Shown: piece by piece, positions 60,004 to 64,000 of the stretch
Layout: the number at the start of each line of letters is the position of its first letter
How positions within the stretch are numbered: position 1 is the stretch's first letter
Assembly (NCBI RefSeq): GCF_024055605.1
Contig: NZ_JAMXLX010000012.1
Coordinates: 42,277 to 106,276, forward strand
Reading direction: 5' to 3'
Source of the DNA: Ciceribacter sichuanensis
GTDB taxonomy: Bacteria; Pseudomonadota; Alphaproteobacteria; Rhizobiales; Rhizobiaceae
DNA length: 64,000 nucleotides
The notes under the pieces: model-generated
Seen by the model: the letters and a program-made list of their open reading frames with translations, nothing else
Told to the model about the DNA's origin: nothing
Database searches by the model: none
Made by a program: the position numbers and the translations under genes

Positions 60004-61626
60004 ATGGCGCACAAGAACATTCTCTTTCACTCCGCGGCACGGGAAAAAATCCTGCGGGGGACCGGCGCCCTCGCGGATGCGGTCCGCATCACGCTTGGGC
60101 CCAAATCGAAATCCGTGCTGATCCAGAAAAAATGGGGCACGCCCATCGTCTGCAATGACGGCATCACCATAGCAAAGGAAGTCGATCTGGCGGACCCGGA
60201 AGAAAATCTCGGCGCACAGATGCTGCGGCAGGCCGCCGAGAAGACGGGAGACGCCGTCGGCGACGGGACGAGCACGGCGACCATTCTCGCCCATGCGATC
60301 TTCTCCGACGGTACGCGCAATGTAACGGCTGGCGCGAGCGGCATAGACCTCAAGCGCGGTATCGACCGCGGCCTGAAGATCTGTGTCGAGACGCTGCGCT
60401 CGATGTCCAGACCGGTCCATACGCGGAAGGAAAAGTCGCAGGTCGCTTCGATCTCCGCGCACAACGATCCCACCATCGGCGATCTGGTCGCCGACGCTAT
60501 GGAAAAGGTTGGGGATCAGGGTGTGATTACGGTGGAGGAATCCAATTCCACTGAGACCGTGCTCGAAATCGTCGAGGGGATGCAGTTCGACCGCGGTTTC
60601 ATCTCCCCCTATTTCATCACCGATCCCGATAAGATGGAGGCTGTCGTCGAGGATGCCCTTGTTCTCGCGTGCGACCGGAAGATCAGCAACATCAAGGATA
60701 TCGTTCCTCTGTTGGAGCAGATCGCGAAACTTGGGAGGCCGCTCCTCGTCATCGCGGAGGATGTCGATGGAGAAGCTCTGGCGACGCTCGTCGTCAACCG
60801 GCTTCGCGGCGTCTTCCACGCCATCGCAGTGAAGGCCCCAGGGTTCGGCGACAGGCGGCGTGCGATGCTGGAAGACATCGCCACGCTAACTGGCGGACAA
60901 CTGGTTTCGGAAGACCTCGGCACCAAGCTGGAATTGGTTGAGATTGACCATCTCGGCCATGCCAAGCGCGTTGTCAGCGACCGGGAGACGACCACGATCA
61001 TCGGCGGCGGCGGACAGAAGGACGCTATCGAAGCCCGCATCCGGCAGATCCGCTCGCAGATCGAAAAAACAAAAAGCGACTATGACCGGGAGAAACTGGA
61101 GGAAAGAGCTGCAAAGCTTTCCGGTGGGGTCGCCGTCATCCGCGTCGGGGCGCCCTCCGAGGCGGAGCTCAAGAGCAGGAAGGAGGCCCTGGACGATGCA
61201 ATCCACGCGACCAAGGCCGCGGTGTCCGAAGGGATTGTGCCGGGCGGTGGGCTGGCGCTGTTGCGCTGCACCGTTGCGCTCGAAAAGGAGGAGACCGCAA
61301 GCCATGGGGACGAGAAGACCGGGCTTGAAATCCTCCGCCGCGCTCTAAGCGCTCCGGCGCGGCAGATCGCGGAAAACTCCGCCGTCGACGGCGGTGTCGT
61401 GGTCGCCAAGATGCTCGAGGGAACCGGCAATACAGGTTTTGACGCAGCGCAGAACCGTTATGTGGACCTTTTCGAAGCCGGGATCATCGATCCAACGAAA
61501 GTTGTCAGGGTCGCGCTCGAAAATGCTGTTTCCGTGGCGAGTATCCTGCTGCTCACGGAAGCGACGATGACCGAGCTTCCCGAAGAGGAGAAAATTGAGC
61601 GAGGCGGAGAAGGCTTGTCCGCCTGA
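60004..61626 (+). CDS. groEL: Divergent GroEL-type chaperonin
   Basis: 540 residues from ATG 60004 (MAHKNILFHS). Chaperonin motifs are present: G-D-G-T-S-T-A-T catalytic Asp, A-G-A-S-G-I-D-L-K-R-G-I, G-G-G near 330 and V-P-G-G-G-L-A-L-L. The N-terminus (L-F-H-S-A-A-R-E-K-I-L) and T-L-G-P-K-S-K-S differ from the usual K-V-T-L-G-P-K-G-R-N, and the C-terminus lacks the GGM tail. No groES in the window. Probably a stress- or hypoxia-linked paralogue. Confidence 0.9.
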   Translation: MAHKNILFHSAAREKILRGTGALADAVRITLGPKSKSVLIQKKWGTPIVCNDGITIAKEVDLADPEENLGAQMLRQAAEKTGDAVGDGTSTATILAHAIFSDGTRNVTAGASGIDLKRGIDRGLKICVETLRSMSRPVHTRKEKSQVASISAHNDPTIGDLVADAMEKVGDQGVITVEESNSTETVLEIVEGMQFDRGFISPYFITDPDKMEAVVEDALVLACDRKISNIKDIVPLLEQIAKLGRPLLVIAEDVDGEALATLVVNRLRGVFHAIAVKAPGFGDRRRAMLEDIATLTGGQLVSEDLGTKLELVEIDHLGHAKRVVSDRETTTIIGGGGQKDAIEARIRQIRSQIEKTKSDYDREKLEERAAKLSGGVAVIRVGAPSEAELKSRKEALDDAIHATKAAVSEGIVPGGGLALLRCTVALEKEETASHGDEKTGLEILRRALSAPARQIAENSAVDGGVVVAKMLEGTGNTGFDAAQNRYVDLFEAGIIDPTKVVRVALENAVSVASILLLTEATMTELPEEEKIERGGEGLSA

Positions 61627-61707
61627 AGCCGGCAAATGATGAATGACCGCGGGGGCGAGACGTTCCGTCTCAGGGGCGCTCACCAGAGCAGCGTTCGTTT
61701 TTCGCCG

Positions 61708-62181
61708 TTATTTCCTTGTCTTCTGGTAGGTGCCCATGATCTGTGTGCTGGAAAGGACGTGACCGCGCATCGCCGCCTCGACCTGTTCCCCGGAGCCGGG
61801 CACGAGACGGTCGAGAAGACGGTCAATGGCATAGAGCTTGAAGAAATAGCGATGTCTGCCGATCGGCGGGCAGGGTCCACCGTAGTTGTGGCGGTTCCAG
61901 CTGTTGACGCCGGTCACGCTTGTCCCGGGCAATCGCGAAATGCCTTCGGCAAGGCCGGTGAGCTCGGCCGGCAGATTGTAGAGAACCCAGTGGAGCCAGG
62001 TCATTTTCGGATGGGCAGGGTCCGGCGCGTCCGGGTCGTCGACAATCAGGACCAGGCTCTTCGCTTCCGGGGGCACGCCCGTCCAGCGGAGCGGCGGCGA
62101 GATATCCTCTCCCTCGCAGGTATAAAGGATCGGGATCTCTCCATTGTCGGCAAATACGGGCGATGTCAGCGTGAATACCAT
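61708..62181 (-). CDS. YbhB/YbcL (PEBP) family protein
   Basis: 157 residues of the phosphatidylethanolamine-binding fold: C-E-G-E-D-I-S-P-P-L-R-W, D-D-P-D-A-P-D, H-W-V-L-Y-N-L-P and G-P-C-P-P-I-G-R-H-R-Y-F-F. No signal peptide. Function in bacteria is poorly defined. Third gene of a minus-strand run after the phosphoribosyltransferase and primase-polymerase. Confidence 0.88.
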   Translation of the reverse strand: MVFTLTSPVFADNGEIPILYTCEGEDISPPLRWTGVPPEAKSLVLIVDDPDAPDPAHPKMTWLHWVLYNLPAELTGLAEGISRLPGTSVTGVNSWNRHNYGGPCPPIGRHRYFFKLYAIDRLLDRLVPGSGEQVEAAMRGHVLSSTQIMGTYQKTRK

Positions 62182-62196
62182 CTTGTGCTCCCTTTA

Positions 62197-63015
62197 TCAT
62201 ATGTCGTCGGCGACCTTCGCATCCCCTCTGTGGCGGCGTTGCGTTTCCTCGATCGAACGGATCGTGCGGACGACCTCGTCGTCGGAAAGGGGAGGGCGGC
62301 AACGGAAACGATTCCAGGCAAGCACCAGCTCCGTGACGACCTCCGGATCGATGCCGTGCCACAGGAGATGACCGCTGAAGGATGCAATCGTCGTATTCCT
62401 GCGGCCCGCCTCCACGCCCTCCCGCGCCAGTCCCCGCCAGTAAGACATAGGGTGTCCGAGCCCATGCGCCTCCGGCTCCTGGCGGTCGCGAAGCCAGACG
62501 GGCAGGCGGGCAAGGGCGATCTCCTGCGGCGAATGCCCTTCCCGCCAGCGATAGGGGTTGCCGCTCGGGTGGATGGACGGGGGAGCGACGATCATCCCGC
62601 CGTCGGCGCGCAGGTCGATGCCGGGCGCAAGTCCCGTCCGGTTGCGGATATTGCCGCCGGGGTGGGCGAAATAGAGATGGCGCCCGCCTCCACCGGTCAC
62701 GGATTCGACCGTCTCGGCCAGCTTGCCGTGCAGCCGCTCAAGCTCGGCAAGCGCCTCGTTTCCGCCATGCGCGGGATCGACGTCGAGAACCGCCAGTCCC
62801 GATGCAATACCGGTCACGACGGCGACGCCAGCATGCGGCCACTTCTCGTACCAACCTCGCACCTCATCCTTTTCCGGCTGGCGTTGCTGCAGATCGGCCC
62901 AGGATATCAGCGGTTGCTTGGCGCGCGGCACGACCGGCAGGGGAACCCAGCCAAGCTCCATGTATTTCAGTGCCGCGATCAGCGCCGCAGGCCGATTTCG
63001 CCTATTGTTCGCCAT
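62197..63015 (-). CDS. Bifunctional primase-polymerase (prim-pol) domain protein
   Basis: 272 residues from ATG 63015. Prim-pol N-terminal domain: G-W-V-P-L-P-V, G-L-A-V-L-D-V-D-P with the metal-binding D-x-D, G-G-G-R-H-L-Y-F-A, and G-I-D-L-R-A-D-G-G-M-I-V-A-P-P-S. A C-terminal PriCT-like helical part follows. Usually such proteins belong to plasmids, phages or mobile elements with a helicase; neither a helicase nor an integrase adjoins. Start overlaps the phosphoribosyltransferase end. Confidence 0.83.
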   Translation of the reverse strand: MANNRRNRPAALIAALKYMELGWVPLPVVPRAKQPLISWADLQQRQPEKDEVRGWYEKWPHAGVAVVTGIASGLAVLDVDPAHGGNEALAELERLHGKLAETVESVTGGGGRHLYFAHPGGNIRNRTGLAPGIDLRADGGMIVAPPSIHPSGNPYRWREGHSPQEIALARLPVWLRDRQEPEAHGLGHPMSYWRGLAREGVEAGRRNTTIASFSGHLLWHGIDPEVVTELVLAWNRFRCRPPLSDDEVVRTIRSIEETQRRHRGDAKVADDI

Positions 63016-63670
63016 GATCGCCTCGCGCCGTTGCCTTCGCCTCAGCCAGGGCATCAAGCACGTCCTGGTCTGTAAGTTGAGGGAAGTCGCGGTAGTGGAG
63101 CCCGACCGCCTGGAAGCCGGCGGGTGTTTCCAGGCAGACGATGTCATCAACCTCCCGACGCACGACGTCGAGAACGTCGACGGCGGAAACGGGAACGGCA
63201 ACCACGATCCTGTCCGGATGACGCAGTCGCAGACCCTTGATCGCCGCGCGCATGGTGGCGCCGGTTGCGAGGCCATCGTCGATGATGATCGCGATCTTGC
63301 GCTTGATGTCCCTGTCCGGCCGGTCGCCGAGATAAAGGTGACGCCGCCGTTTGATCTCCTCCAGTTCCCGCTCGCAGCAGGCCAGGAAATCGTCCTCCGA
63401 GATCCCGTTGGCGGCAATCACGCCCTCGTTGCGGATAACAGCCGGCGTCTTTCCGTCGATGACGGCTCCCATTGCCAGTTCAGGGTAAAAGGGAAGCCCG
63501 ACCTTGCGCACCAGCGCCAGTTCGAGCGGCGCCCTGAGAACCTTGGCGACCTCCAGGGCAACCGGCAATCCGCCACGGGGCAGGGCAAAGACGACCACGG
63601 GAAGACCGGCGTAGTCCCGCAATGCCTCCGCGAGCCTTTTTCCCGCTTCACTGCGATTGAGAAACGGCAT
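63002..63670 (-). CDS. Phosphoribosyltransferase-domain protein
   Basis: 222 residues. The PRPP-binding loop is I-I-I-D-D-G-L-A-T-G-A-T-M; N-terminal F-A-L-P-R-G-G-L-P-V is typical of this uncharacterised PRTase group. Acceptor unknown. It heads a minus-strand run with prim-pol and PEBP and shares PRPP chemistry with the synthetase at 51208. Confidence 0.87.
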   Translation of the reverse strand: MPFLNRSEAGKRLAEALRDYAGLPVVVFALPRGGLPVALEVAKVLRAPLELALVRKVGLPFYPELAMGAVIDGKTPAVIRNEGVIAANGISEDDFLACCERELEEIKRRRHLYLGDRPDRDIKRKIAIIIDDGLATGATMRAAIKGLRLRHPDRIVVAVPVSAVDVLDVVRREVDDIVCLETPAGFQAVGLHYRDFPQLTDQDVLDALAEAKATARGDHGEQ

Positions 63671-64000
63671 GGAATGCCTCCTGGCTCTTCTCCGACCTCA
63701 CCCAGAAGATACTTTATGTCAGCCCTGCTGAGGATGTCACGTTAACTTGAATTGGATGCACGTGAGACGTTCGGCCTTGGGGATTGATCTCAGGCCATGG
63801 ATCCGGTCGCAGCTTTTCACTCTGCGATCGCCTGGATGCGGTGAACGCGGTTTTGGAATGCGGAGCGTTTTGTGCGGGGTGGGACGCAAAGGTTACGGAC
63901 AGCGGAGAAAACCGAGACGAAGCGCCGAAGGCCTCCCGGTGAACGGAGGCCTTGCATCACTCGCTCCCGTTTTCGCAGCGGCACATGAGAATTCTCGGCC
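63671..64000. other. Window edge, no gene recognised
   Basis: 330 bp past the phosphoribosyltransferase start. A perfect 9-bp stem AAGGCCTCC / GGAGGCCTT (63928-63953) is the only structure seen; no T-run follows on either strand. No coding frame of note reaches the edge. Confidence 0.45.

Noticed and set aside
61657..61671. GAGACG/CGTCTC hairpin between groEL and PEBP
   Set aside because: Only a 6-bp stem with a 3-base loop and no T-run; too weak to call a terminator.
62723..63745. 340-codon open frame on the plus strand
   Set aside because: Antisense to the prim-pol and phosphoribosyltransferase genes, which have clear motifs.
63740..63800. FNR-like half-sites upstream of the phosphoribosyltransferase gene
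   Set aside because: Only single half-sites (TTGAA, TTGAT) without a matching partner at N4; membership of that unit in the FNR-type regulon is not supported.

Overview
The window is high-GC alphaproteobacterial DNA, most likely from the Rhizobiaceae. The reasons are a fixABCX-nifA block, an O2-sensitive NifA with the rhizobial cysteine spacing, sigma-54/NifA promoters, a Rhizobiaceae-type intergenic repeat after 33.36 kb, and accessory loci typical of rhizobial replicons. nifV and nifQ together with nifHDKENX suggest a diazotroph able to fix nitrogen without a plant host supplying homocitrate. No rRNA, tRNA or CRISPR array was seen.

Layout. (1) 0-23.1 kb is a compact molybdenum nitrogenase island. 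It holds an Fe-S LRV protein, nifZ, nifT and a SIR2-like gene; then, on the minus strand, fixABCX-nifA and an iscA-nfu-nifS-nifV-cysE-nifW operon; then, on the plus strand, nifH-D-K-E-N-X, two NifX-associated genes, fdxB and nifQ, and finally a ModE-like molybdate regulator. TGT-N10-ACA NifA sites paired with -24/-12 promoters stand in front of fixA, iscA, nifH and, unexpectedly, modE. nifB and a full-length nifU are not in the window. (2) 23.1-24.6 kb is a graveyard of mobile-element fragments (cupin end, IS3-type orfA, Tn3 resolvase and transposase pieces) marking the island border. (3) 25-33.4 kb is a hydroxycinnamate (ferulate/p-coumarate) catabolic cluster: CoA ligase, hydratase-lyase and vanillin-type aldehyde dehydrogenase on plus; MarR regulator, MFS transporter, amidohydrolase and acyl-CoA dehydrogenase on minus. 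(4) 33.8-41.5 kb is an envelope-stress module: OmpR/histidine-kinase pair, Spy/CpxP-like protein, small secreted Cys-rich proteins and a HlyD/permease/ATPase exporter, with a shared tandem TACAAA-type box in front of three of its transcription units. (5) 41.5-50 kb is accessory: vapBC, a MocR-C39-ddl locus, an hxlR-yciI-SDR locus, an internally deleted MFS gene, a truncated DUF1349 gene and an internally deleted IS3-family element. (6) 50-63.7 kb looks like a low-oxygen/stress module: a PAS-PRPP-synthetase fusion, an FNR/FixK-type regulator, an operon of acyl-CoA synthetase, fused E1 alpha-beta, E2 and acyl carrier protein, then hsp20, a divergent groEL, PEBP, a primase-polymerase and a phosphoribosyltransferase. 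Four FNR-type palindromes (TTGAC-N4-GTCAA or close variants) lie in front of these units.

How it fits together. Regions 1 and 6 both read as microaerobic programmes. NifA with sigma-54 turns on nitrogenase, its electron supply (FixABCX, FdxB), cofactor synthesis (NifENXVQ, IscA/Nfu/NifS, CysE) and probably a Mo sensor. A separate FNR/FixK-type protein appears to control a chaperone and acyl-transfer module whose chemistry is not obvious and which is the best candidate here for an undescribed system.
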